Source: Chitinophaga pinensis (GTDB taxonomy: Bacteria > Bacteroidota > Bacteroidia > M30B66). From it: DNA of 41,836 bases. The notes below the pieces were generated by a model. That model was not told where the DNA came from. It did no database searches and was given only the letters and a program-made list of their open reading frames with translations. The position numbers were made by a program, and so were the translations under genes. This document shows positions 1 to 8,461 of this stretch, piece after piece (position 1 is the first letter of the stretch; each line of letters opens with the position of its first letter). The stretch is taken from the NCBI GenBank assembly GCA_945883545.1, contig CAMCXT010000027.1, positions 1 to 41,836 of the forward strand, given 5' to 3'.

Positions 1-1859
1 CACAAGGAGAATTTCTCAGGACCAAAAAAGGTTTGCATAATGCCGATCACATCAGCCACATTCGATCTGGTGAATGCTTCCATAATCTGATCTTGCATTT
101 CTTGGTAATCGCCATCTTCCATAAAGGCACTCGAATTTCCAATGATATGATTTTGACCCAACCAAATCACTGCGAAATAGAATTTTCTCACCGAAAAAGT
201 AACCTTAGAATACACCTTAGTTTTACCAATCGCCAAACGAAGAGAACCTGCATCAATACGCTCATAATGCTCACTTTCTGCGCGGTAGTTACAAATGGTC
301 AACGCCTCTGGAAACTCCTCGAAGAGTGAAGCAACCGCATAATGGCTCCCAACCTTCGACAATGTTAGCCTAGATGGCTGAACAAAATCCCTATGCACAA
401 TAGACCCATCGATTAATTCAGCCAAATTGCTTGGTGCTTTTGTGAGTCGATGCAGAAACTCCTTTTCGAGCACGATGCTGCTTTCCGATTCTGCCAATTG
501 AATCGCACGATCGGCATACTGAAGAATTTGCGTGGTTTCAATACCCGAAATTTCATCGAAAAACCACCCGCAACTGGTGTACATCAACAGCACATGTCGC
601 TGCAATTCTAACAATCGAATGACCTTCGTTTTGTGCTGGTCTTCAGGCATTTTATTGCAATGCTTCAGCAGAAACGCGTCCACCGAGGCATCAGTACGAT
701 TCAAGATGATCTCTATGTATTCATTTCGGGCATGCCAAGGATTGGCAACATAACGACTCAGTTCCTTTTCAAAAACAACTGCCAATTGATCGCGAAGCCA
801 ATCAAGCGATTGCCTAAGTGGTGCACGCCAAGCCTGACTCCATCCGGGGTTCATCCCCGAACAACAACCACAATCAGCCCTCCATCGCTCTACTCCGTGA
901 ACACAACTCCAAGAACTGTTCTCGAAAATTTCTACCTCCTGATCAGCCGGAAACTTAGAAAGAAACAAACTATAGTTGGCCAGTTTTGCCAAATTGTTGG
1001 TTTCAAGGTAATCGAAACAAAAAGCCAATGCCATGTCTCCATGTCGATGGTGATGTCCATAGCTTTCACCATCTGTTGCAACATGAACAAGCTGTGCAGC
1101 CGAATCGTCGTTATTGAAACCATCTAACAGTCGATGCGCCAATTCTTTCCCAGAAGCCAACAATCCCTTGAAAGCTATATCCTGCGAAACACCTCCATCA
1201 TAAAAGAAAAGCACAATGGATTTCCCAGCTGGAAGTTTGCACAGATAAGGCTTTCGGGTGTCGATTTTTTCTCCCGAAACATCACTCCATTCGGAGGAAG
1301 CAAAAGCTTTTATTTTCGATGCTTGTCGAGGAGCCAAAACAGTAAACTTGATGCCCTGTTCAGCAAGAATTTCGAGCGTTTCAGTATCAACGGCAGTTTC
1401 GGCAAGCCACATGCCTTCTGGTTTTCTTCGGAAACGTGATTCAAAATCTCGAATGCCCCAAATAACCTGCGTTTCTTTGTCCTTAAGCGAAGCCAAAGGC
1501 ATGATAATGTGGTTGAAAACCTGCGCCATAGCGCTTCCGTGTCCTTCGAAACGTTGAATACTTTCCACGTCGGCATCTAGAATAGATTGATAAGCTTTAG
1601 GTGCGTGATCATGCATCCATTGAAGGAGTGTTGGACCAAAATTGAAGCTCATCCGCGCGTAATTGTTGGTAATGTTTACGATATCCTTGTTTTCATCGAG
1701 AATCCTTGATGATCCGTTAGGACCGTAACATTCGTTGGTGATTCTTTCATTCCAATCGTGAAATGGATATGCAGAATCCTGTTGTTCAATTACTTCCAAC
1801 CATGCGTTTTCTCTAGGCGGCTGATAAAAGTGACCGTGAATACAGATATATTTTTCCAT
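1..1859 (-). CDS. Glycoside hydrolase family 57 / DUF3536 protein, 3' end beyond window
   Basis: The minus strand stays open from an ATG at 1859-1857 to the left edge (619 full codons), so the C-terminus is missing. The N-terminus (MEKYICIHGHFYQPPRENAW) is the typical GH57 start. GH57 motifs follow: GMWLAETAVD near residues 149-158, where E154 is the expected nucleophile, and VATDGESYGHHH near 260-271, where D263 is the expected acid/base. From about residue 290 the protein resembles DUF3536, including SWSC.HGVERWRADCGC at 316-332 and a following W..APLRQSLDWLRD. GH57 enzymes act on alpha-glucans (amylase, branching or transferase activity); the exact substrate cannot be read here. There is no signal peptide, so it is probably cytoplasmic and perhaps involved in glycogen metabolism. 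The plus-strand ORFs at 33-1557 are shadows of this gene. Confidence 0.9.
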   Translation of the reverse strand, partial: MEKYICIHGHFYQPPRENAWLEVIEQQDSAYPFHDWNERITNECYGPNGSSRILDENKDIVNITNNYARMSFNFGPTLLQWMHDHAPKAYQSILDADVESIQRFEGHGSAMAQVFNHIIMPLASLKDKETQVIWGIRDFESRFRRKPEGMWLAETAVDTETLEILAEQGIKFTVLAPRQASKIKAFASSEWSDVSGEKIDTRKPYLCKLPAGKSIVLFFYDGGVSQDIAFKGLLASGKELAHRLLDGFNNDDSAAQLVHVATDGESYGHHHRHGDMALAFCFDYLETNNLAKLANYSLFLSKFPADQEVEIFENSSWSCVHGVERWRADCGCCSGMNPGWSQAWRAPLRQSLDWLRDQLAVVFEKELSRYVANPWHARNEYIEIILNRTDASVDAFLLKHCNKMPEDQHKTKVIRLLELQRHVLLMYTSCGWFFDEISGIETTQILQYADRAIQLAESESSIVLEKEFLHRLTKAPSNLAELIDGSIVHRDFVQPSRLTLSKVGSHYAVASLFEEFPEALTICNYRAESEHYERIDAGSLRLAIGKTKVYSKVTFSVRKFYFAVIWLGQNHIIGNSSAFMEDGDYQEMQDQIMEAFTRSNVADVIGIMQTFFGPEKFSL

Positions 1860-2083
1860 GCCGTTATGGCTCAAGTGCAATAAATAAGGCTGCAAATAAC
1901 GGAATTAATGTCGATTCGACACTTTGCCGCCTGTGCCTTGGGACAATTCAACACTATGCTAATTCAGGCCTTCTAGAAGCATTGATTTTTTTTCAACACA
2001 AAATAATCTGCTGAAACTGAGCCTAGCTGAAATTATAAACAAGTTTGGTGAATAATTTACAGAGAAGAGGTACGTTTATTTTC

Positions 2084-2091
2084 TAAATTTG
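2084..2091 (+). promoter_or_regulatory. Candidate -7 promoter box for the TPR-comA operon
   Basis: TAAATTTG matches the Bacteroidota -7 consensus TAnnTTTG exactly and lies 27 nt before the ATG of the TPR gene, in the 259-bp gap between divergent genes. I see no good -33 TTG at the usual 19-20 nt spacing, so this is a partial match only. Confidence 0.45.
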
Positions 2092-2118
2092 CAAGAAACC
2101 GCTTAACCTTTCCTCAGT

Positions 2119-3519
2119 ATGGAAGAATTTCACCTAGAAGATGATATTTCCCCGATGGTTAGCCGGTTCGAGGAGATGATCAAACAGAACGATGCTTACT
2201 ATTTTGAGCGCCACGATCTGGAAGATATTGTTGATTACTACATCAACACGAATCACCACCAAAAAGCGCTCAAGGCCATTCGGTTTGCTACCAATCAATA
2301 CCCTGATTCAACATTCTTTTTGTTGAGGAAGTCACAATTGATTGCTGCCGAAGGGCAGTACGATGAATCATTGAATTTATTGGAGCAATTAGAGATTTTC
2401 GAATCTGGAAATCCTGAAGTGTTTGTTACCAAAGGCAGTATTTATTCGATGCTCGCCAGACCAAAAGACGCCATTCAATCGTATAAGCAAGCGCTGCGCC
2501 TAGATCGTAAAATTGAAGATGTTTATCTTTTCATTGCGTTCGAGTTTCAGAACATGAATATGTATGGACAAGCAGCTCGTTATCTTCGTAGATGCTTGCA
2601 ATTGAATCCAGACAATGAAGCAGCCTTGTTCGAAATGTCGCTTTGTTTCGACGTAACTGCAAAATTCAATTCTGGGATTAAGTTTTTCAATGCATTTCTA
2701 GATAAGAATCCTTATTCGAAAGTTGCTTGGTATGCTTTAGGACATCTTTACAGTAAGCTACAAAAATTCAAGTTGGCAGCCGAAGCCTTCGATTTTGCCA
2801 TCGTGGTTGACGACAATTTTGCTGCAGCGTGGTTCAATAAAGCCAATGCACTTTCAGCATCTGAAAAATACCTCGAAGCAATTGCAGCATACGAAGAAAC
2901 ATTCAGATTAGAAGAACCAGAAGCGACTACTTTCCTTTACATCGGAGAATGCTACGAAAATCTCAACGAAAATGAATTGGCGCTTGAGTTTTATGAAAAA
3001 GCTGTAAAGCTAGATGAGCATCTTTCTGACGCTTGGGTTGGAATTGGTGTTATTTTAGATTGTTTGTCGCGCACAAAAGAATCGCTACAGTACATCAAGC
3101 GTGGTATCAATATCGATCCAACACGCGGCACATTTTGGTTTATTTTGGGTGACATGCAGCTTAAACTTGACTTTTATCAAGAGGCTGAAGAATGTTACAA
3201 AAGAGTAACTGAATTCGAACCTGAGAATGTTGAAATTTGGGTGTTCTTAAGCAATCTTCTTATCCAACTAAAAAGGCCTGAAGAAGCCCTAGAAACGATG
3301 GCATTGGCTCTAAAATACCATCCTGATGAAGTTCGAATTTTATACCAACAGGCCGAAGTGCTTTTGCACAATGCCAAAGAGAAAGAAGCATTGATTTTTG
3401 CACAACAAGCACTTTCTAAAGATTTTTCAATTTTAACAACAATAGATGACGAACTGCCTAGGCTCAGTTTAAATACTGAATTTCGTCGGCTGATCGATTT
3501 GTACAACAATGAGTTATAA
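2119..3519 (+). CDS. Tetratricopeptide repeat (TPR) protein
   Basis: A 466-residue protein built almost entirely of TPR helices from about residue 45 to 440. The 34-residue pattern (W/A..G..Y....Y..A...Y..A..L.P) recurs about ten times, for example AWYALGHLYSKLQKFKLAAE and AWVGIGVILDCLSRTKESLQ. There is no signal peptide or membrane segment, so it should be a cytoplasmic protein-binding scaffold; its partner is unknown. An acidic N-terminal stretch (MEEFHLEDDISPM) precedes the repeats. It is the first gene of a plus-strand operon: its last 11 nt overlap the start of the phosphosulfolactate synthase gene. No enzymatic domain is visible. Confidence 0.88.
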   Translation: MEEFHLEDDISPMVSRFEEMIKQNDAYYFERHDLEDIVDYYINTNHHQKALKAIRFATNQYPDSTFFLLRKSQLIAAEGQYDESLNLLEQLEIFESGNPEVFVTKGSIYSMLARPKDAIQSYKQALRLDRKIEDVYLFIAFEFQNMNMYGQAARYLRRCLQLNPDNEAALFEMSLCFDVTAKFNSGIKFFNAFLDKNPYSKVAWYALGHLYSKLQKFKLAAEAFDFAIVVDDNFAAAWFNKANALSASEKYLEAIAAYEETFRLEEPEATTFLYIGECYENLNENELALEFYEKAVKLDEHLSDAWVGIGVILDCLSRTKESLQYIKRGINIDPTRGTFWFILGDMQLKLDFYQEAEECYKRVTEFEPENVEIWVFLSNLLIQLKRPEEALETMALALKYHPDEVRILYQQAEVLLHNAKEKEALIFAQQALSKDFSILTTIDDELPRLSLNTEFRRLIDLYNNEL

Positions 3520-4306
3520 CATAGAATTACCTTTTCTCCCGGAAAGGCCATCACAGCCGCGTGAAAACGGTATTACTATGATGATGGACAAAGGCTTGAG
3601 TGTAAAACAAGCCGAAGAATTCATTCAAGCTTCAGGGCTATATACCGACATCATAAAATTAGGATTCGGCACTTCTGTGATCACGCCAAATTTGAAGGAA
3701 AAAATCAAGTTGTATCACTCAGCAGGCATGCGGGTTTACCTCGGAGGGACGCTGTTTGAAGCATTCCTCGTTAGAAATAAATTCGAAGATTACATTCGAT
3801 TTGTTCAAAGTTTGGATTTAAAAACGGTAGAAGTTTCTGATGGTTCAATCATTCTTCAGCACGATGAAAAGTGCAAGTACATCGATCGTTTAGCTAAAGA
3901 ATTCACTGTATTGTCTGAAGTAGGCTCCAAAGAAGCAGGCATTTTGATTGCTCCAGCCAAGTGGATTTCGATGATGAAGGCAGAAATTGAAGCGGGTTCA
4001 TGGAAAGTGATTGCAGAAGCGCGTGAAAGTGGAAATGTCGGCATTTATCGTCCGAATGGATCTGCACACGTTGTTTTGGTGAATCGAATTTTGAACAAAA
4101 TACCATCTGATAGAATCTTATGGGAAGCTCCAATTAAATCGCAACAAGCTTGGTTTATCAAGCAAATTGGTGCAAACGTAAACCTTGGAAACATCGCACA
4201 TGATGATGTGATTCCTTTGGAAACTTTGCGCCTTGGATTGCGTGGAGATACGTTTTTCCAATATCTTCCAGAAGAACTCCACAAACTGAAACAAATTGCC
4301 GACTAA
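3509..4306 (+). CDS. comA: Phosphosulfolactate synthase (ComA family)
   Basis: The 265-residue protein has the hallmarks of the ComA family (PF02679 type): MDKGLS near residue 27, DIIKLGFGTS near 47-56, VYLGGTLFEA near 75-84, EVSDGS near 109-114 and EVGSKE near 136-141. In methanogens ComA joins sulfite to phosphoenolpyruvate to give phosphosulfolactate for coenzyme M. Bacteroidota are not expected to make coenzyme M, so the bacterial product may feed another sulfonate, such as cysteate for sulfonolipids; that is inference. No signal peptide; cytoplasmic. The gene overlaps the TPR gene by 11 nt and the rhodanese gene by one nt (TAATG), so all should be co-translated. 'ComA' here has nothing to do with competence. 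Confidence 0.88.
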   Translation: MSYNIELPFLPERPSQPRENGITMMMDKGLSVKQAEEFIQASGLYTDIIKLGFGTSVITPNLKEKIKLYHSAGMRVYLGGTLFEAFLVRNKFEDYIRFVQSLDLKTVEVSDGSIILQHDEKCKYIDRLAKEFTVLSEVGSKEAGILIAPAKWISMMKAEIEAGSWKVIAEARESGNVGIYRPNGSAHVVLVNRILNKIPSDRILWEAPIKSQQAWFIKQIGANVNLGNIAHDDVIPLETLRLGLRGDTFFQYLPEELHKLKQIAD

Positions 4307-4620
4307 TGAAAGAGATCAGTGTATCCGAATTAAAGAAAATGCGTGAGGATGGAATTCCTCATCAATTGATCGATGTTCGAGAAGTTCTTGAATATGATAT
4401 GGTAAATATCAAAGGCGAATTGATTCCATTGGGAACTATACCTGAAAACTTGGATAAAATTCGAAAAGATATCCCAGTGATCATGCAATGTAAAAGTGGC
4501 GGACGTTCGGGCAATGTTACAAAATACCTTATGCAACAAGGATTTGACAATGTTCACAATCTTACTGGTGGAATTTTAGCTTGGATCGACCAAGTAGATC
4601 CTACCTTAGGCAAATACTGA
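4306..4620 (+). CDS. Single-domain rhodanese-like protein
   Basis: A 104-residue protein covering one rhodanese domain and nothing else. It shows LIDVREVLEYDMVNI near residues 21-35, the active-site loop QCKSGGRSG near 61-69 with the catalytic cysteine, and the C-terminal hallmark NLTGGILAWIDQVDP. Such proteins carry a persulfide on the cysteine and pass sulfur to acceptors such as cyanide, thiols or biosynthetic partners. It has no signal peptide. It starts on the last base of the comA stop and its own TGA overlaps the aroE ATG (TGATG). The sulfur link to the neighbouring phosphosulfolactate synthase, which uses sulfite, is suggestive but unproven. Confidence 0.9.
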   Translation: MKEISVSELKKMREDGIPHQLIDVREVLEYDMVNIKGELIPLGTIPENLDKIRKDIPVIMQCKSGGRSGNVTKYLMQQGFDNVHNLTGGILAWIDQVDPTLGKY

Positions 4621-5384
4621 TGCGCCAATTCGCCCTCATTGGAAGGCAATTGTCACACACTTTTTCACCAGCATTTTTTGAGCAGAAGTTTATAAAAGAA
4701 GGAATTTCTAATGCTCACTATAGTGCTGTATCGCTTGCTGAAATAAATCAACTTCCCGATTTCGTTCAGCAAACAGATCAATTGAAAGGTTTTAATGTGA
4801 CAATTCCCTATAAGGAAGCAATTGTTCCGTATTTGGATGCTTTATTTGGTGCTGCACTTGACACCAAAGTAGTGAATACTGTAAAGGTTTTGATCGATAA
4901 CACAGGCAATACAAAGCTTCCTGGATTTAGGTTGGAAGGATACAATACCGATGCTGCTGGATTTTCAGCAGAAATCAGGCCCCTACTCCGCCCAGGTATG
5001 GAAAGAGCTTTAATTCTTGGCGATGGAGCAAGTGCAAAAACAGTTGCTTACGTATTGAATCTTATTGGATTGGATTGCCTTACGGTAAGCCGAAAATCTA
5101 GTCATGGCAGCATTGCTTGGGAAATGTTGAATGAATACATCATCAAGCATCATTTACTCATTGTAAACACAACTCCAATTGGCCAATTTCCCAATGTTGA
5201 GGAAACACCAAACTTGCCTTGGGAAGCTGTTGGAAGCGATCACTTATTTTTCGACCTAATTTATAACCCTGCTGAAACCTCCTTCTTGCAACAAGCTAAA
5301 TTACGCAATGCCAGAATTCAAAATGGATTAGGCATGCTAAGGCTTCAGGCTGAAAAGAGTTGGGAACTCTGGAACCAAACTTAG
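4620..5384 (+). CDS. aroE: Shikimate dehydrogenase
   Basis: AroE reduces 3-dehydroshikimate to shikimate with NADPH in aromatic amino acid synthesis. The 254-residue protein has the substrate-binding SHTFSPAFF near the N-terminus, NVTIPYKEA with the catalytic lysine, GYNTDAAGF with the catalytic aspartate, a nucleotide loop LILGDGASAK, NTTPIGQFP, and the C-terminal FDLIYNP and NGLGMLRLQA motifs. I chose ATG at 4620, which overlaps the upstream TGA; an in-frame TTG at 4581 would add 13 residues not found in the family. The glycine-rich loop reads GDGASA rather than the commoner GAGGAA, a mild variation. Length is normal for the short AroE type. It is the last gene of the operon and its stop overlaps the convergent lipoprotein gene by 4 nt. 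Confidence 0.93.
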   Translation: MRQFALIGRQLSHTFSPAFFEQKFIKEGISNAHYSAVSLAEINQLPDFVQQTDQLKGFNVTIPYKEAIVPYLDALFGAALDTKVVNTVKVLIDNTGNTKLPGFRLEGYNTDAAGFSAEIRPLLRPGMERALILGDGASAKTVAYVLNLIGLDCLTVSRKSSHGSIAWEMLNEYIIKHHLLIVNTTPIGQFPNVEETPNLPWEAVGSDHLFFDLIYNPAETSFLQQAKLRNARIQNGLGMLRLQAEKSWELWNQT

Positions 5385-5923
5385 TTTCCTAAAGCAGCTT
5401 TTACAGTGAAATTAAAGGTCACATTTAATGGAACGGGATTCGGTAAAATCGGCAGATCTGTTTCAGAAGTCAACGAAAAACTAATTTGCCCATCTTTAAA
5501 AATCTCCTTCAATTCAACTCCTTTCGAAACAAGATCAACACTTGTTTGAGTTGTTTCTTCAGGCAACTGGATATCTGCAATGGTTACCTCATCAGCACCA
5601 AGAGAATTAGACATCCTCACTTGCAGATTACGAAAATAATTAAGATTCTGAGCACTGTTTACTGTGCTTACAGTTACTTTATTCACTGTAACATTCTTGA
5701 GATTGTTTAAAGTAAAACCATCCGCTTCTAGGGTTGATAGAATTTCGGTATTGGTTGTAAAGGTTCCAAAATCAAAAACGCCAACCATCGAAGTTGTATC
5801 TGCCGTAAAATTGGCGCTCGCGTAATCTTTCGAAAAACTAATATCGTTCAAGGTTTTCTTGCAAGAGAACAAGAAAGATACAGCGATGATAAAAACAATT
5901 AAAAAAGAGGATTTAATCTTCAT
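5381..5923 (-). CDS. Small lipoprotein of unknown function
   Basis: A 180-residue protein starting at ATG 5923, with a short basic start (MKIKSS), a hydrophobic core and a lipobox FLFSC, so Cys21 is the likely lipidated residue; the following KK is common in Bacteroidota lipoproteins. The rest is rich in T, S, V and N in alternating patterns that suggest beta strands, with no motif I recognise. A longer reading from 5980 adds 19 residues in front of an otherwise clean signal peptide and is less likely. It is convergent with aroE (4-nt overlap) and divergent from the next gene. Function unknown. Confidence 0.75.
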   Translation of the reverse strand: MKIKSSFLIVFIIAVSFLFSCKKTLNDISFSKDYASANFTADTTSMVGVFDFGTFTTNTEILSTLEADGFTLNNLKNVTVNKVTVSTVNSAQNLNYFRNLQVRMSNSLGADEVTIADIQLPEETTQTSVDLVSKGVELKEIFKDGQISFSLTSETDLPILPNPVPLNVTFNFTVKAALGN

Positions 5924-6015
5924 AATAAAATACGATTGAATTAGTGGATCAATAATACAGAATTTTGTTTCGACTTGCAATGATAGGATTCGGTAATTCC
6001 TATGTATTTTTGAGC

Positions 6016-7437
6016 ATGATCAAATACCTACTGTCGGTCTCTTTGGCCTTATCCTTTTTTTGCATGAATGCTTCAGCACAGTCTAATGAAGCACACTTTT
6101 TCGGCTCAGTTATCTCTGCTGGAAACCAAAACGTACCTGAATACTTGATTGAAGTATTGGAACGGAAAGAAATCAATAATTTTTCCGAAAACTGTGTCGA
6201 ACGGCTGCACGCAAATTTTTTAAATCAAGGAGAATACACCGATTCGATTGTTTGGAAGACTTGCTTTATCAATGGAGAAACTTCCATTAGCAAAGGAAAA
6301 GATTTGTTTCATCAATTCAAGCATTCGAAAGATGATCACAAAGGAATGTTATTTGGTCAGAAGGGAACCATCAAGTTAACCGAACTTGTTGATTCTCTAA
6401 AAAATAATAGTCTTCTGTATCAAATAAAAATAGCCGAAAATCCCCGTTATTGGTTAATCTACAATCCTACAACTCAGCAAATTGAATATGAAATGACTGG
6501 AAACAAGCAGCTTAGGTCTTTAAAGGGATTTATTTTCGAAGACTTGATGCGTACAGATGCATTAAAACCAATGGTTGCAGCTAATCCAACGCAACTAAAA
6601 AAAGGCGACCGTCTACAGATGCTATTTAAGCAAACAAATAGAAAAGCTGGAATTGCTCCAACAACAATCGATAAGCACTTAGTAGATTATCAACTGCATA
6701 GAATTGATACAATCGACAATGTTCCATATCTAAAATTTAGTTTTCATTTAACTGATTTGGAATTCGGAACCACACTCAACAACGATACTGTTTCTATGGG
6801 CTTGTTTGAAGAAGGTATCTTTATTGGAAATCAAATCGGCATTCCATATACTGAACTTCCATTAACTTTTAGAAGAACAGATCCATCTGCCGACAATTGG
6901 ATTAATTTCTTTTTTCCGATGGAAGAAGTGTATGCCCCTTACGTTGAAACAGCCTACCATTTCGATCAAAGTTTAAACGGTAAACCCTTAACCCATTTTG
7001 CGTTTTGGAGCTCGAATTTATCTGCAAGAATTACTTGGTTACGAGACTTCCCTTTACCATTTAGAGAATTCGAAGATTATAGAGCCGATGTGGTTTATAT
7101 GAAGAATTTCGATGGTGAATTGGGACAAATCATGGTGCAAAAACCAATTCCAAATCCTCATTTTCAATTTGTAAATGAAACCAAAAAAGGCTTGGATCTT
7201 AACGTTCAGCTTTCCGATAAAAAAGGAAAATTCAAAATTGAAGTCAGAACTGGAAGCGATAGTTTGCTTACTTCCGACAAAAATGAGTTTACATTGAAAA
7301 AAGGCGACAACAAGATTTTCCTTGATGTGAAAGGAAAACAGCCAGATCAATATTATAAACTGCGCTTGCTTTCGACCGATGGAAAATTGGAGAAATTAGA
7401 ACAGGAATATTATTTCATCAGTAGATATTTTAATTAA
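6016..7437 (+). CDS. Secreted protein of unknown function
   Basis: ATG 6016 gives a 473-residue protein with a clear signal peptide (MIKYLLSVSLALSFFCMNAS, then AQ), so it is exported. In-frame starts at 5965 (TTG) and 5980 (ATG) would bury that signal. I recognise no domain. The middle has long alternating hydrophobic segments typical of beta-rich proteins, with PYTELPLTFRRTDP and a W-rich stretch near residues 320-350. The C-terminal ~90 residues (from GLDLNVQLSDKKGKFKIEVR) look like a beta-sandwich but not a canonical T9SS sorting domain. Its TAA is directly followed by the ATG of the aldo/keto reductase, so they are probably co-transcribed. Confidence 0.75.
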   Translation: MIKYLLSVSLALSFFCMNASAQSNEAHFFGSVISAGNQNVPEYLIEVLERKEINNFSENCVERLHANFLNQGEYTDSIVWKTCFINGETSISKGKDLFHQFKHSKDDHKGMLFGQKGTIKLTELVDSLKNNSLLYQIKIAENPRYWLIYNPTTQQIEYEMTGNKQLRSLKGFIFEDLMRTDALKPMVAANPTQLKKGDRLQMLFKQTNRKAGIAPTTIDKHLVDYQLHRIDTIDNVPYLKFSFHLTDLEFGTTLNNDTVSMGLFEEGIFIGNQIGIPYTELPLTFRRTDPSADNWINFFFPMEEVYAPYVETAYHFDQSLNGKPLTHFAFWSSNLSARITWLRDFPLPFREFEDYRADVVYMKNFDGELGQIMVQKPIPNPHFQFVNETKKGLDLNVQLSDKKGKFKIEVRTGSDSLLTSDKNEFTLKKGDNKIFLDVKGKQPDQYYKLRLLSTDGKLEKLEQEYYFISRYFN

Positions 7438-8460
7438 ATGCACTATAAACTATTAGGCAACAGTGGATTGAGGGTTTCAGAACTCTGTTTAGGCACCATG
7501 ACTTTTGGTAAGGAATGGGGCTGGGGTTCAGACTATGATGAAAGCAAAGCCGTATTCGACACATACGCAAACGCGGGAGGTAACTTCCTCGATACAGCAA
7601 ATCGATACACTGAAGGTACTAGTGAAAAATGGTTAGGTGAATTTATCGCATCCAACCGATACCATTTCGTTTTAGCAACAAAATTTGCCTTAAAAGACAG
7701 AAACGGTGATCCTAATTTTGCAGGGAACCACCGAAAAAATTTGATGCGTTCTGTTGGTGAAAGTTTGAAGCGACTAAATACCGAGTTCATTGATCTTTTG
7801 TGGATTCATGCTTGGGATTTTACCACCCGTGAAGAAGAATTGATGCGAGGATTGGACGATTTGATTTCCCGCGGAATTGTGCACTACATTGGTATTAGCG
7901 ATACACCAGCGTGGATCGTTTCTCGTTGCAATACTTTGTCAGAACTGCGTGGTTGGAACAAATTTGCAGCGCTTCAAGTGGAATATAGCTTATTACAACG
8001 CACACCAGAACGCGATCTCATTCCAATGGCCAAGGCGCTAGATTTAGCCATAACACCTTGGGCACCTCTGGCTGGTGGAGCATTAACTGGAAAATACCTC
8101 CTCAATCAGCCTGGAAGGGTAAAAGAGGAAAGTCCGAGAAGAAACGAAAGGGCAAACAACATCGCCTCCGTTGTAATGAAAATTGCTGAAGAAAAAGACA
8201 GCACACCTGCTCGGGTTGCCTTGAATTGGATCAGACAACAAAAAGGCATTCAAATCCCAATTATTGGAGCCAGAATTCCTGAACAATTAAATGACAGTAT
8301 ACTTTGCATAGGTGAAGAACTCACACCACAAGAAATTCAGCGATTAAATGAAATTAGTGCGATCGAATTGGGGTTCCCACACGATTTCCTGCAAACCGAT
8401 GGTGTTAAGGATGTTCTTTTTGGAGGCACATTTCAACAGTTAGACAATCACAGACTGTAA
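7438..8460 (+). CDS. Aldo/keto reductase
   Basis: A 340-residue NAD(P)H-dependent aldo/keto reductase, a cytoplasmic TIM barrel. The catalytic tetrad can be placed: D52 and Y57 in NFLDTANRYTEG, K82 in ATKF, H124 in DLLWIHAWD. The start MHYKLLGNSGLRVSELCLGT and the cofactor region IPIIGARIPEQLNDSI also fit. It resembles the YajO/Gpr-like group (LG.SGL.VS...LGTMTFG), often annotated as oxidoreductase of unknown substrate. It begins immediately after the stop of the secreted protein and is followed two bases later by the GDPD-like gene, so the three genes form a likely transcription unit. Confidence 0.92.
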   Translation: MHYKLLGNSGLRVSELCLGTMTFGKEWGWGSDYDESKAVFDTYANAGGNFLDTANRYTEGTSEKWLGEFIASNRYHFVLATKFALKDRNGDPNFAGNHRKNLMRSVGESLKRLNTEFIDLLWIHAWDFTTREEELMRGLDDLISRGIVHYIGISDTPAWIVSRCNTLSELRGWNKFAALQVEYSLLQRTPERDLIPMAKALDLAITPWAPLAGGALTGKYLLNQPGRVKEESPRRNERANNIASVVMKIAEEKDSTPARVALNWIRQQKGIQIPIIGARIPEQLNDSILCIGEELTPQEIQRLNEISAIELGFPHDFLQTDGVKDVLFGGTFQQLDNHRL

Positions 8461-8461
8461 C

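Noticed and set aside
633-1127. Plus-strand ORF of 164 residues near the left end
   Set aside because: It lies opposite the GH57/DUF3536 gene, which has clear motifs in the other strand; the ORF has no signal, domain or promoter.
1861-1902. Inverted repeat CCGTTAT / ATAACGG just upstream of the GH57 gene
   Set aside because: Only 7 bp with a 28-nt gap; could be an operator but is not distinguishable from chance.
1970-1993. Palindrome CTTCTAGAAG followed by eight T residues, resembling a terminator
   Set aside because: Both flanking genes point away from it, the palindrome has no loop, and no small RNA promoter is evident; most likely chance.
3195-3554. Minus-strand ORF of 119 residues
   Set aside because: It is a shadow of the TPR gene end and comA start, with low-complexity serine-rich sequence and no family resemblance.
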